A stretch of DNA of 47,684 nt from NCBI GenBank assembly GCA_021797795.1, contig JAJZZB010000008.1:1-47684 (forward strand). The letters are read 5' to 3'. Positions 1 through 7,017 of this stretch are shown here, one piece after another. Each line of letters starts with the position of its first letter. Within the stretch, counting starts at the first letter, position 1. The translations under genes and the position numbers were made by a program. Below the pieces are notes generated by a model that saw only the letters and a list, made by a program, of their open reading frames with translations, had not been told where the DNA came from and ran no database searches. Source of the stretch: Actinomycetes bacterium (GTDB taxonomy: Bacteria > Actinomycetota > Acidimicrobiia > Acidimicrobiales > Bog-793).

Positions 1-2
1 GT

Positions 3-46
3 GTAGGTCCTCCTTCGTTGAGCTGGAACTTCTCGAAGGAACCTAC
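3..46. repeat. Strong inverted repeat at the window edge
   Basis: Arms GTAGGT (3-8) plus TCCTTCG (11-17) pair perfectly with CGAAGGA (34-40) plus ACCTAC (41-46). Only a two-base bulge (9-10) interrupts a 13-pair stem around a 16-base loop. It may be the terminator of a gene lying outside the window or a regulatory hairpin. A T-run at 57-60 is too far from the stem for a classical intrinsic terminator. Confidence 0.6.
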
Positions 47-110
47 GCCCGTTGACTTTTACACCAGCGGATGGACGCCACCGTCGAAGGCCGGCCGCCC
101 CGGCTGGCTC

Positions 111-136
111 GATGAGCGTGAGCAATCCGGCTCATC
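111..136. repeat. Inverted repeat upstream of the CoA-ester lyase
   Basis: GATGAGC (111-117) and GCTCATC (130-136) form a perfect 7-bp inverted repeat with a 12-base spacer, ending 37 bases before the lyase start. It could be a regulator site or a hairpin. No regulator gene is adjacent in the window. Confidence 0.4.
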
Positions 137-159
137 TGGCCGCCGCGTCCGGCCGGTGC

Positions 160-165
160 CAAGAT
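160..165 (+). promoter_or_regulatory. Possible -10 (CAAGAT), leaderless start of the lyase gene
   Basis: CAAGAT lies 7 bases before the ATG at 173, the same spacing as at many other starts in this window. There is no Shine-Dalgarno sequence in front of the ATG and no recognisable -35. Confidence 0.35.
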
Positions 166-172
166 TCCCGCC

Positions 173-1111
173 ATGTCCGCCCGCACCCGCACCATGCCCC
201 GCCGCAGCTGCCTCTCGGTACCCGGTTCGAGCGAGCGCTTCCTCGAGAAGGCCCCGAGCGTCCCGGCCGACATGACCTTTCTCGACCTCGAGGACTCCGT
301 CGCGCCGCTCGAGAAGGTCGAGGCGAGGACCAAGGTCGTCCGCGCCATCCGGGATCTCGACTGGGACGACCGGGTGCTGTGCGTGCGGATCAACGCCTGG
401 GACACCAAGTGGACCTACGGGGACGTGATCGAGGTGGTCTCGAACGCCGGCGAGCGCCTCGACGAGGTGATGCTGCCGAAGGTCCAGACGGCGGCCGAGG
501 TCGTCGCGGCCGACCTGCTCCTCAGCCAGGTCGAGCAGAACGCCGGGCTCCCGCACGGCCATGTCGGGATCGAGGCGCAGATCGAGACCACCCGCGGCCT
601 CATCAACGTGGAGGAGATCTGCGCCGCTTCGCCACGGCTCGAGACGGTCATCTTCGGCCCGGCCGACTTCGCCGCTTCGATGGAGATGCCGGTGCTCACC
701 GGTGGCGTCCAGATCCCCGAGTATCCCGGGGACCACTTCCACTACGTCTTCTCGAAGATCCTCATGGCCGGCCGGGCGAACGGCCTCCAGGTGATCGACG
801 GCCCGTTCCTCAAGATCCGCGAGCTCGACGCCTTCCGCGACTTCTGCCAGCGGACCCGGGTTCTCGGCTACGACGGCAAGTGGGCGCTGCACCCCGACCA
901 GGTGACCGTGCTGAACGAGCTGTTCTCTCCCACCCAGGAGCAGTTCGACCGCGCCCTCGCGATCCTCGACGCCTACAAGGAGGCGACCGAGTCCGAGCGC
1001 AAGGGTGCGGTCATGTTCGGCGACGAGATGATCGACGAGGCGAGCCGGAAGATGGCGCTCAAGTTCGTGAGCCGGGGCGAGCGGGCGGGGCTCACGCGCT
1101 CGACCGCCTGA
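173..1111 (+). CDS. HpcH/HpaI (CitE-like) CoA-ester lyase, probably malyl-CoA/beta-methylmalyl-CoA lyase (Mcl1)
   Basis: This 312-residue protein has the CitE-type TIM-barrel signatures in order: RSCLSVPGSSERFL near the N-terminus, DLEDSVAP (about 38-45), RINAW (about 72-76), GIEAQIETTRGL (about 131-142, with a metal-binding Glu), FGPADFAASM (about 160) and GKWALHPDQV (about 235). Members of this family cleave or form malyl-CoA, beta-methylmalyl-CoA or citryl-CoA with Mg2+. A MaoC hydratase very like mesaconyl-CoA hydratase and a long acyl-CoA dehydrogenase occur within 6 kb, which favours the ethylmalonyl-CoA pathway role. The ATG at 173 fits the usual N-terminus. Exact substrate is inferred, not proven; 2-methylcitrate-type or citramalyl-CoA lyases are alternatives. 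Confidence 0.8.
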   Translation: MSARTRTMPRRSCLSVPGSSERFLEKAPSVPADMTFLDLEDSVAPLEKVEARTKVVRAIRDLDWDDRVLCVRINAWDTKWTYGDVIEVVSNAGERLDEVMLPKVQTAAEVVAADLLLSQVEQNAGLPHGHVGIEAQIETTRGLINVEEICAASPRLETVIFGPADFAASMEMPVLTGGVQIPEYPGDHFHYVFSKILMAGRANGLQVIDGPFLKIRELDAFRDFCQRTRVLGYDGKWALHPDQVTVLNELFSPTQEQFDRALAILDAYKEATESERKGAVMFGDEMIDEASRKMALKFVSRGERAGLTRSTA

Positions 1112-1126
1112 GCGGCGGCTCAGGCG
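1105..1126. terminator. Bidirectional hairpin containing both stop codons
   Basis: CGCCTGAGC (1105-1113) and GCTCAGGCG (1118-1126) form a perfect 9-bp stem with a GGCG loop. The TGA of the lyase gene (1109-1111) and the TGA of the convergent exporter gene (minus, 1122-1120) lie in opposite arms. There is no U-tract, so it is either a weak intrinsic terminator or a 3'-end stabiliser for both transcripts. Confidence 0.65.
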
Positions 1127-2691
1127 CGTGCGAGCTCGGTCTCCTCGTGTTCAAGCGAGCCGCTTCGCGGACCTTCGCCGGTGTGGGCGCTCGTGAAGTC
1201 CTTCTGGCGGATGAGGAAGAGGCAGAGCGCTCCGGAGACGAAGGAGACGGCGGCCCCGATGAAGAGGATCTCGTTCAGCCCGTGCACGAAGCCCGCAAGG
1301 GCGGCGTGGCTGACCGCCGCCGCCGCATGAGGATGCTGTCGGGCGAGGACGGAGCCCCGGCGCAGCTGCCCGCTCGTCACCCCTGAGGCGATGCTGGCCG
1401 CTCGCGGGGCGAGGGCCGTTCCCGAGAGGGACGAGACGACGGTCGCGCGGACGGTGGCGGAGAAGATCGAGCCGAGGGCGGCGATGCCCGTCGCCGTCCC
1501 GACCTGGCGGAGGGTGGAGTTGATGCCGGACGCCATCCCCGAGCGCGCCGGCTCGACCACGCCGACGGCGGTCGAGGCGAGCGGGACGTTGATGAGGCCG
1601 ATCCCGGCCCCGGCGACGAGAAAGCCGGGAACGAGGTGAGCCCATCCCGAGGAGGGTCGCAGCCCGGCCATCAGGATGAGCCCGAGCCCGGCGAGGGCGA
1701 AGCCGGGTGCGATCAGCCACTTGATCGGGACCTTGCTCGTCAACCGGCCGGCGACGGCGGCGGTGACGAAGGTCGTGCCCGTCATGATGAGGAACCTCAC
1801 CCCTGTCGCCACGGCCGAGAGGTGGAGGCCGTCCTGCAGGTACAAGACGAGGTAGGTGAACAGGGCGAAGATCGAGGCGTTGATACCGAAGGCCGCCACG
1901 AGCCCCCCGGTGAAGGTCGGCTTGCGCAGAAGGGAGAAGTCGAGCATTGGCTCGCTGCGTGCCAGCTCGACGAGCACGAAGGCGATGAAGAGGACGCCGG
2001 CGGCCGCGAGGGAGCCGATCACCACGGAGTCGCCCCAGCCGCTCGCGCTGCTGCGGATCATGCCGTAGACGAGCGCCGCCAGCGCGCCGGAGAAGGTGAC
2101 GAACCCGGGCAGGTCGGGACGGCTGGCGCGGGGGTTCCTCGACTCGGCGACCTTGGTCAGGGTGACGCCGAGCGCCACGACGCCGATCGGGATGTTCACA
2201 AAGAAGATGAAGCGCCAGGAGATGCCGCTCGTGATGACGCCTCCGAGCACCGGTCCGATGGCGACCGCGATCCCGGTGACCGCCCCGAAGACGCCGAAGG
2301 CGATCCCGCGCTCCCGGCCGCGGAATGCCTCTGCCAGCAGCGCGAGCGAGGTGGCGAACATGATCGCCCCGCCGATCCCCTGGAAGCCCCTCGCCAGGAT
2401 GATGAAGAGGGAGCCGGTGGAGATGCCGCAGAGGAACGAGCCGACGGTGAAGACGACGATGCCGACGGCGAACAGCAGCCTCCGTCCGAACAGGTCGGCC
2501 AGTGAGCCGGAGGTGAGAAGGAGGGCGGCGAGAGTGAGGGCGTAGGCGTCGATCACCCATTGCAGGTCTGAGAGCGAGGCTCCGAACGCCCGCTCGATCT
2601 CGGGGAGGGCGACGTTCACGATGGTGAGGTCGAGCAGCAGCATGAAGATGCCGATGCACACTGCGCCGAGCGTCCACCACTTCTTGTCCAT
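1120..2691 (-). CDS. MFS drug:H+ antiporter, DHA2 (EmrB/QacA) family, 14 predicted membrane segments
   Basis: The 523-residue integral membrane exporter begins with LDLTIVNVALPEIE in the first helix, carries motif A (GSLADLFGRRLLF, about 60-72), motif B (ARGFQGIGGA) and the antiporter motif C (IGPVLGGVI, about 140). These mark proton-driven drug export of the QacA/EmrB type. The start at 2691 is chosen because GAGGAGGGCAG directly precedes the ATG and because the exporter sequence begins there; the same frame runs further upstream, but that stretch does not look like protein. The C-terminal 40 residues are a charged cytoplasmic tail. It is convergent with the lyase gene. Substrate cannot be told from sequence, and no TetR/MarR regulator gene could be recognised in the 680 bases upstream. 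Confidence 0.88.
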   Translation of the reverse strand: MDKKWWTLGAVCIGIFMLLLDLTIVNVALPEIERAFGASLSDLQWVIDAYALTLAALLLTSGSLADLFGRRLLFAVGIVVFTVGSFLCGISTGSLFIILARGFQGIGGAIMFATSLALLAEAFRGRERGIAFGVFGAVTGIAVAIGPVLGGVITSGISWRFIFFVNIPIGVVALGVTLTKVAESRNPRASRPDLPGFVTFSGALAALVYGMIRSSASGWGDSVVIGSLAAAGVLFIAFVLVELARSEPMLDFSLLRKPTFTGGLVAAFGINASIFALFTYLVLYLQDGLHLSAVATGVRFLIMTGTTFVTAAVAGRLTSKVPIKWLIAPGFALAGLGLILMAGLRPSSGWAHLVPGFLVAGAGIGLINVPLASTAVGVVEPARSGMASGINSTLRQVGTATGIAALGSIFSATVRATVVSSLSGTALAPRAASIASGVTSGQLRRGSVLARQHPHAAAAVSHAALAGFVHGLNEILFIGAAVSFVSGALCLFLIRQKDFTSAHTGEGPRSGSLEHEETELARA

Positions 2692-3372
2692 CTGCCCTCC
2701 TCGGCCGAAGAACGCCGGTGTCGCCACAGTCCTCAGGCCAGCAAGCTGTCTGGGTTGAAAGATTCCACGACCGGCGGAGCATGGCCTCTCGGGTCGGGGC
2801 GTGAGAGCACGCTCCCGGCGCCGCCGGTGCTGGCGAGCTCGCTCGGCTACCTCCGAGGCGGGCCGCGCCGAGGCCGTCCGGGCTCGATGCGACAGCCATG
2901 CCCGGCCGACCCCCGAGCTCGGCGAGGCGCTCTGTCGTTGTCGGTCCTCGTCGTACTTACCCAGCTGCACGCCCGCAAAGCCGGTTGGCCGGGTACCTCG
3001 CCGTCGACCGCCCCGTCATGGTGAAGCTCCCCGACCCCCCTCGGGCGGCGGGCCTCTCCGAGCGCTGCTGCCGGGCGCACGAGACGACCGGCAGGACCCC
3101 CGCCAGAGGCCGGGCTCCGAGAGGCCGAGAGGGCTCGCAGCGCGGATGGCGGTCGCTCGCCGGCTCCTTCGTGCGTCTGTCTCGGCACGTTCGGCTCCCC
3201 GGGGGCTCTCGCTGGAGGGCGTTCCCGCTCGCTGCACGCGGGGGAAACCTCCGCACCCGGCGGGCTCCTCGAGATGCCGGGCGGCAGGGGAGCGAATCAC
3301 GGGCACGCCTTCGGGGTATCGAGACAGAGCGCGCAGCGAACATCATCGTTACCTGCACAGGGAGGCAACTGG
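2692..3372. other. 680-base stretch with no recognisable gene
   Basis: This is the longest gene-poor stretch in the window. Open frames exist on both strands, but none gives a protein-like sequence, a good ribosome site or a known motif. No RNase P RNA, tmRNA, SRP RNA or tRNA signature was seen. It must hold the promoter of the exporter gene (minus) and the one for the DUF6458 gene (plus). It may be the decayed site of a lost regulator gene. Confidence 0.5.
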
Positions 3373-3618
3373 ATGCCCGGAATCGGATTCGGACTTCTGC
3401 TCGTCGCGGTCGGAGCGATCCTCCGCTTCGCGATCTATGCCCCGAACAACCACGCGAACTGGGGGACGATCGGCATCATCCTCATGATCGTCGGAGCCGT
3501 CGGCTTCATCGCCGGACTCATCGTCGAGGCGCCCCGGCGCTACCGTCGCCAGGACACCTACGTCCGTCGTCCTGACGGCTCCGCCGAGCGGGTCGTGCGC
3601 GACCAGTCGGGCTATTGA
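3373..3618 (+). CDS. Small two-helix membrane protein, DUF6458 family
   Basis: The 81-residue product starts MPGIGFGLLLVAVGAILRFAIY, then has a second hydrophobic helix (TIGIILMIVGAVGFIAGLIV) and a short Arg/Tyr-rich cytoplasmic tail ending in DQSGY. This pattern matches the small DUF6458 membrane proteins of actinobacteria, whose function is unknown. The start at 3373 is set by GGGAGG ending 7 bases upstream; the frame is open further upstream but does not look like protein. It is convergent with the acyl-CoA dehydrogenase gene. Confidence 0.75.
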   Translation: MPGIGFGLLLVAVGAILRFAIYAPNNHANWGTIGIILMIVGAVGFIAGLIVEAPRRYRRQDTYVRRPDGSAERVVRDQSGY

Positions 3619-3630
3619 GGCACCCGCCTC
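3617..3630 (+). terminator. Short hairpin after the DUF6458 gene
   Basis: GAGGC (3617-3621) and GCCTC (3626-3630) flank an ACCC loop and overlap the TGA stop (3616-3618). There is no U-run, so the terminator reading is tentative. Confidence 0.35.
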
Positions 3631-3658
3631 GTTGAGCCGGACGCGTTCGTGAAGGTGG

Positions 3659-5311
3659 TCAGCGAGGCGCCTCGTCGACGAGGCGCCTCGCGATCACCTT
3701 GAGGCACAGCGTCTCGTCCGCGCCCTCGAAGATCGAGAGCACCCGGGCGTCGACGAAGAGGCGGCTCACGGCGAACTCCTCGGCGTAGCCCATGCCTCCG
3801 TGGATCTGCATGGCCTCGCGGCTCACCCACTCGGCGGCTCGGCAGACGTAGGCCTTCACCATCGAGGCCTCCATCGACCCTTCGCCTCTCGCCATCATCG
3901 ACGCCACGCGGTAGGCGAATTGCCGGCTCGCCTGGATCATGGCGGCCATCCGCCCGAGCTTGGCCCGGGTGAGCTCGTAGCCGACGATGGGTTGGCCGAA
4001 GACCGTCCTGTCCCTCGCGTACGAGAGAGCGGCTTCGTAGGCCGCCTGCATCACCCCGAGGGCTCTGGCGGCGGTCTGGAGCCGGCCGTTCTCGAAGCCG
4101 GCCATCTGCAGGTAGAAGCCCCTTCCCTTGCCGCTTTCACCGCCGACGAGATTGTCCTCTGACACCCACCAGTTCTCGAAGGCGAGCTCGTAGGAGTGCA
4201 TGCCCCGGTAGCCGAGGGTGTCGATCGGCCGCCCCTCGAGGCGGCCCGGCGGGAGCCCCTCCGGCCTGCCGTCCTCGCCGGCGCCCTGGGTGAGCACGAA
4301 GCCGCGGGAGTCGGACCGCTTCTTTGGGACCACGAACAAAGACAGCCCACGGTGCCCCTTCGAGCGGTCCGGGTCGGTCCTCGCCAACAGCATGAGCAGG
4401 TCTGCCCTGGCGGCGAAGGTGCACCATGTCTTCACCCCGTTCACGAGGTATCCGCCGCCGCCGGCCGGAAGGGCGGTCACGTTGAGGTTGGCCACGTCCG
4501 AGCCGAAGTCGGGCTCGGTGACGGCGACGGCGACCATGTGCTCGGCCGAGGCGATGCCCGGCAGGAGCCGGCTGCGCTGCTCCTCGGTGCCTCCGTTCAG
4601 AATGGCGCGGGTGAGGATCTCCGGGCGGGTGATGAGGGCTCCGCCGGCCCCGAGCGAGGCACGCGACAGCTCCTCGGTCGCCACCACCATGCCGAGGTAG
4701 TCGTGCTCGCCGCCCGAGGCGAAGCCCCCGTAGCCCTCCGGCACCGACAGGCCGAAGCCGCCCATCTCGGCCAGTCCCTCGATGATGTCCTCGGGCACGT
4801 CGGCGTTCTGGCGGTGGATCTGCTCTGCCCGCGGTGCGATCCGCTCCTCGGCGAAGCGCCGGAAGCTGTCGCGGACGAGCTCGAAGTCGTCGTCCAGATG
4901 CAGCGGACCCGGCGTCTCGGCCACTGCGCCCAGCGCACCCGGCGAGCGGGCGACGGCAAGGAAGTCCGACAGCCCCCGGTGCCAGCCCGGCTCGACGCCC
5001 CACTCGAGCTCGCGCCCGGCCGTCCTCGCGACGAGGTCCGCCACGACGTCGCCTGCGAAGACCGCCGCCAGCAGCGCCTCGGTCTCGCCGAGGCGTCCGT
5101 ACCCGAGCGCCGCCCGGCCCGTCTCGACGCCTGCCGCCGCATGGGCCAGCTCGTAGGCGAGCACCTGGTGGTCGTCGAGCCGCCGACCGCGCTCGCTCAG
5201 GTCGCTCAGGCGGCGGGTCGCGCCGGACACGACCTCGCCGGCGAGATGGAGCGCCGTCTCGGCCGCCGACAGGTCGCGAAGCGCCGCAAGGTCGGCGTCG
5301 GTCGCATGCAT
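3659..5311 (-). CDS. Acyl-CoA dehydrogenase with long N-terminal extension, candidate methylsuccinyl-CoA dehydrogenase (Mcd)
   Basis: The 550-residue protein has a helical N-terminal region of about 140 residues with no obvious motif. A full FAD-dependent acyl-CoA dehydrogenase fold follows: VAVTEPDFGSDVANL (FAD/substrate binding), a central beta domain, and the C-terminal IHGGMGYAEEF and IFEGADETL segments. Ordinary family members are near 380 residues; methylsuccinyl-CoA dehydrogenases of the ethylmalonyl-CoA pathway are about 550 and carry such an extension. With a mesaconyl-CoA hydratase-like MaoC protein and a CitE-like lyase nearby, oxidation of methylsuccinyl-CoA to mesaconyl-CoA is the best guess. 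The start has a -10-like TAGCCT six bases upstream and no Shine-Dalgarno, so it is probably leaderless. Confidence 0.75.
   Translation of the reverse strand: MHATDADLAALRDLSAAETALHLAGEVVSGATRRLSDLSERGRRLDDHQVLAYELAHAAAGVETGRAALGYGRLGETEALLAAVFAGDVVADLVARTAGRELEWGVEPGWHRGLSDFLAVARSPGALGAVAETPGPLHLDDDFELVRDSFRRFAEERIAPRAEQIHRQNADVPEDIIEGLAEMGGFGLSVPEGYGGFASGGEHDYLGMVVATEELSRASLGAGGALITRPEILTRAILNGGTEEQRSRLLPGIASAEHMVAVAVTEPDFGSDVANLNVTALPAGGGGYLVNGVKTWCTFAARADLLMLLARTDPDRSKGHRGLSLFVVPKKRSDSRGFVLTQGAGEDGRPEGLPPGRLEGRPIDTLGYRGMHSYELAFENWWVSEDNLVGGESGKGRGFYLQMAGFENGRLQTAARALGVMQAAYEAALSYARDRTVFGQPIVGYELTRAKLGRMAAMIQASRQFAYRVASMMARGEGSMEASMVKAYVCRAAEWVSREAMQIHGGMGYAEEFAVSRLFVDARVLSIFEGADETLCLKVIARRLVDEAPR
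3662..3691. repeat. Perfect 30-bp palindrome in the 3' end of the acyl-CoA dehydrogenase gene
   Basis: GCGAGGCGCCTCGTC (3662-3676) is followed without a spacer by its exact reverse complement (3677-3691), and each arm contains the smaller palindrome GAGGCGCCTC. It lies in the last codons of the gene, at a convergent junction. It could act as a terminator or 3'-end barrier for the minus transcript. Confidence 0.75.
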
Positions 5312-5317
5312 GCGGGA

Positions 5318-5323
5318 AGGCTA
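5318..5323 (-). promoter_or_regulatory. -10-like TAGCCT for leaderless acyl-CoA dehydrogenase mRNA
   Basis: TAGCCT on the minus strand ends 6 bases before the ATG at 5311. Its TAG is also the stop codon of the upstream methyltransferase gene (5323-5321). Confidence 0.45.
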
Positions 5324-6001
5324 CCGATGCGGGAGCAGCCGATGCCTCTCCGCCCCGCCGACGGCGGCGATCACGGTGACGAGGGGAGGGAGCACGATCG
5401 GCTCGTCTCCGGGGTCGACCTCGGTGAGCGAGTGCAGGTAGTCGGCCACCGGCCCGGGGCCGGCGCCGGCCGGCGCCTCCGCCCAGGCGTCGACGAGCTC
5501 CATGCCGGCCTCGCCTACGAGCGCAGGGAGCCACGCACCGACGTCGGGCCGGGCCGCGTCCGGCATCGAGAGCGGGAGGCCGCCGATGCGCCCGGCGGAG
5601 GTGACCGGCTCCTGGGCGACGACGAAACCACCGTCGACTACGACTCCGGCCATGCGGCGGAGGACGACGCCCGGGTCGCGGACGTGCATGAGGAGGAAGC
5701 GGCAGTAGGCGAGCTGCACGCGCTCGGGCAGGACCAGGTCCTCGGCGGCCTGGGTGAGCGAGACGACCTGGCCCTCGCCGGCCGCTGCCGCCGCCCGGGC
5801 GGTCTCGTCTCGTGCGAGCGGGTCCGAGTCGACGGCGTAGACACGGCCGGTGCGCCCGACGAGCTGCGCCAGGGCGACCGAGACGTCGCCGGCTCCGGCT
5901 CCGACGTCGACACAGCGCCAGCCCTCGTCGAGCCCGAGTCGCCCGAGGGCGGTGGCGAGCGGCCGGCGGTAGACGTCGTTGCGCAGACCGAGCTCACTCA
6001 C
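5321..6001 (-). CDS. Class I SAM-dependent methyltransferase, substrate unknown
   Basis: The 226-residue protein has the Rossmann methyltransferase signature: VDVGAGAGDVSVALA (motif I, about 33-47), YAVDSDP with an acidic residue at the end of strand 2, then YCRFLLMHVRDP and VVDGGFVVAQEP as motifs post-II and III. It therefore binds S-adenosylmethionine. No substrate-specific feature is visible. The GTG at 6001 is preferred: a -10-like TACCCT lies exactly 7 bases upstream, and a longer frame would run through the divergent DUF6941 gene. Its stop codon overlaps the presumed -10 of the acyl-CoA dehydrogenase gene, 9 bases further on. Confidence 0.75.
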   Translation of the reverse strand: MSELGLRNDVYRRPLATALGRLGLDEGWRCVDVGAGAGDVSVALAQLVGRTGRVYAVDSDPLARDETARAAAAAGEGQVVSLTQAAEDLVLPERVQLAYCRFLLMHVRDPGVVLRRMAGVVVDGGFVVAQEPVTSAGRIGGLPLSMPDAARPDVGAWLPALVGEAGMELVDAWAEAPAGAGPGPVADYLHSLTEVDPGDEPIVLPPLVTVIAAVGGAERHRLLPHR

Positions 6002-6008
6002 CGGCCAC

Positions 6009-6014
6009 AGGGTA
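6009..6014 (-). promoter_or_regulatory. -10-like TACCCT, leaderless start of the methyltransferase gene
   Basis: TACCCT is followed by GTGGCCG (7 bases) and the GTG start at 6001. The same hexamer-plus-GTGGCC layout recurs at 6050 and 38575. Confidence 0.5.
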
Positions 6015-6049
6015 GCTGTCGCCCGGGTCGGGGCACCGGTGGGCAGGGA

Positions 6050-6055
6050 TAGGTT
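6050..6055 (+). promoter_or_regulatory. -10-like TAGGTT, leaderless start of the DUF6941 gene
   Basis: TAGGTT is followed by GTGGCCC (7 bases) and the GTG start at 6063. It stands back to back with the methyltransferase promoter, 35 bases away. Confidence 0.5.
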
Positions 6056-6062
6056 GTGGCCC

Positions 6063-6503
6063 GTGAGAGTCACCATGCTCCTGTGCGACGCGGCCCAGGT
6101 TGCCGACGGCAAGCTGTACATCCTCGGCGGCGGATGGAGCCTCGTCGGTCCCGACCCCATGCCGTCCGCCGTCGCCCTCAAGATCGACGTGGACTGGACC
6201 GAGGCGGGCTCACCTCACCACTGGGAGCTCTACCTCGTCGACGAGGACGGCCAGTCGGTCCTCGTCGAGACGCCGGAGGGTCCCAAGCCGATGGAGGTGC
6301 GCGGCGACTTCGAGGTCGGCCGTCCCGGCACCGTCCCCGAAGGCAGCCCGATCGACGTGGCGCTGGCCGTCAACTTCGGTCCTCTGCCGCTGCCGCCCGG
6401 CACGCGGTTCACCTGGCGCCTCACGATCGACGGCGAGTCCGCACCGGACTGGATGCTCTCGTTCTCCACCCGCGACGCCCGCCCTCCCTCGGAGGAGGCG
6501 TGA
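6063..6503 (+). CDS. DUF6941 family protein
   Basis: The 146-residue soluble protein opens with VRVTMLLCDAAQVADGKLYILGGGWSLVG in overview: a beta-rich start with the LLCDAAQV and KLYILGGGW segments typical of DUF6941. The rest reads as a beta-sandwich with FTWRLTIDG near the end. Function is unknown. The GTG at 6063 is chosen because family members begin just before the MLLCD segment and because a -10-like TAGGTT sits 7 bases upstream. The stop overlaps the next start (GTGA, 6500-6503), so the gene is translationally coupled to the MaoC hydratase gene. Confidence 0.7.
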   Translation: MRVTMLLCDAAQVADGKLYILGGGWSLVGPDPMPSAVALKIDVDWTEAGSPHHWELYLVDEDGQSVLVETPEGPKPMEVRGDFEVGRPGTVPEGSPIDVALAVNFGPLPLPPGTRFTWRLTIDGESAPDWMLSFSTRDARPPSEEA

Positions 6504-7009
6504 CCGTTCACGAGCGCCCCTTCGGCCGGGCGCTCGAGGACTTCGCCGTCGGCGACGTCTACCGGCACTGGCCGGGCAAGACGGTCACCGAGTACGACGA
6601 CCACCTGTTCTGCATGATCACGATGAACCACCACCCGCTGCACACGAACGCCTTCTTCGCCGAGCACGATGCGCCGCAGGGGCGCAACGTGGTCGTCGGG
6701 AACCTCGTCTACTCGCTCGTGCTCGGGATGAGCGTGCCGGACGTGTCCGGCTCGTGCATCGCCAACCTCGAGGTGGAGTCGCTGCAGCACAAGAACCCGA
6801 CCTTCCACGGCGACACGATCTGGGCCGAGACACGGGTGCTCGAGGTGACCGCCTCCCGCTCCAGGCCCGACCGGGGTGTCGTCACCGTGGAGACCAAGGG
6901 GTTCAACCAGCGCGGCGAGGAGGTCTGCTACTTCCGCCGCAAGCTCCTCGCCTGGAAGCGGGACGCCCTGCCCGAGCGGCACCGTCCCTACGACTCCGCC
7001 TGGGACTGA
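6500..7009 (+). CDS. MaoC-type hot-dog hydratase, probable mesaconyl-CoA hydratase (Mch)
   Basis: The 169-residue protein has a single hot-dog domain: FGRALEDFAVGDVYRH, TVTEYDD, ITMNHHPLHTN (about 45-55, where the catalytic Asp/His-type segment of MaoC hydratases lies), GLS-like LGMSVPDVSG, and a RPDRGVVTVETKG strand. This closely resembles single-domain MaoC proteins of actinobacterial ethylmalonyl-CoA clusters, which hydrate mesaconyl-CoA to beta-methylmalyl-CoA. The product would be the substrate of the lyase at 173-1111. It starts with GTG in a GTGA overlap with the DUF6941 gene. Assignment rests on family resemblance and neighbourhood. Confidence 0.75.
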   Translation: MTVHERPFGRALEDFAVGDVYRHWPGKTVTEYDDHLFCMITMNHHPLHTNAFFAEHDAPQGRNVVVGNLVYSLVLGMSVPDVSGSCIANLEVESLQHKNPTFHGDTIWAETRVLEVTASRSRPDRGVVTVETKGFNQRGEEVCYFRRKLLAWKRDALPERHRPYDSAWD

Positions 7010-7017
7010 GGCCCGGG

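Noticed and set aside
2692-2970. Longer N-terminus for the DHA2 exporter
   Set aside because: The extra 93 residues are Arg/Ala/Ser-rich and unlike the family; the ATG at 2691 has an excellent ribosome site.
6002-6181. Longer N-terminus for the methyltransferase at 5321-6001
   Set aside because: It would run through the DUF6941 start and promoter; GTG 6001 has a correctly spaced -10.
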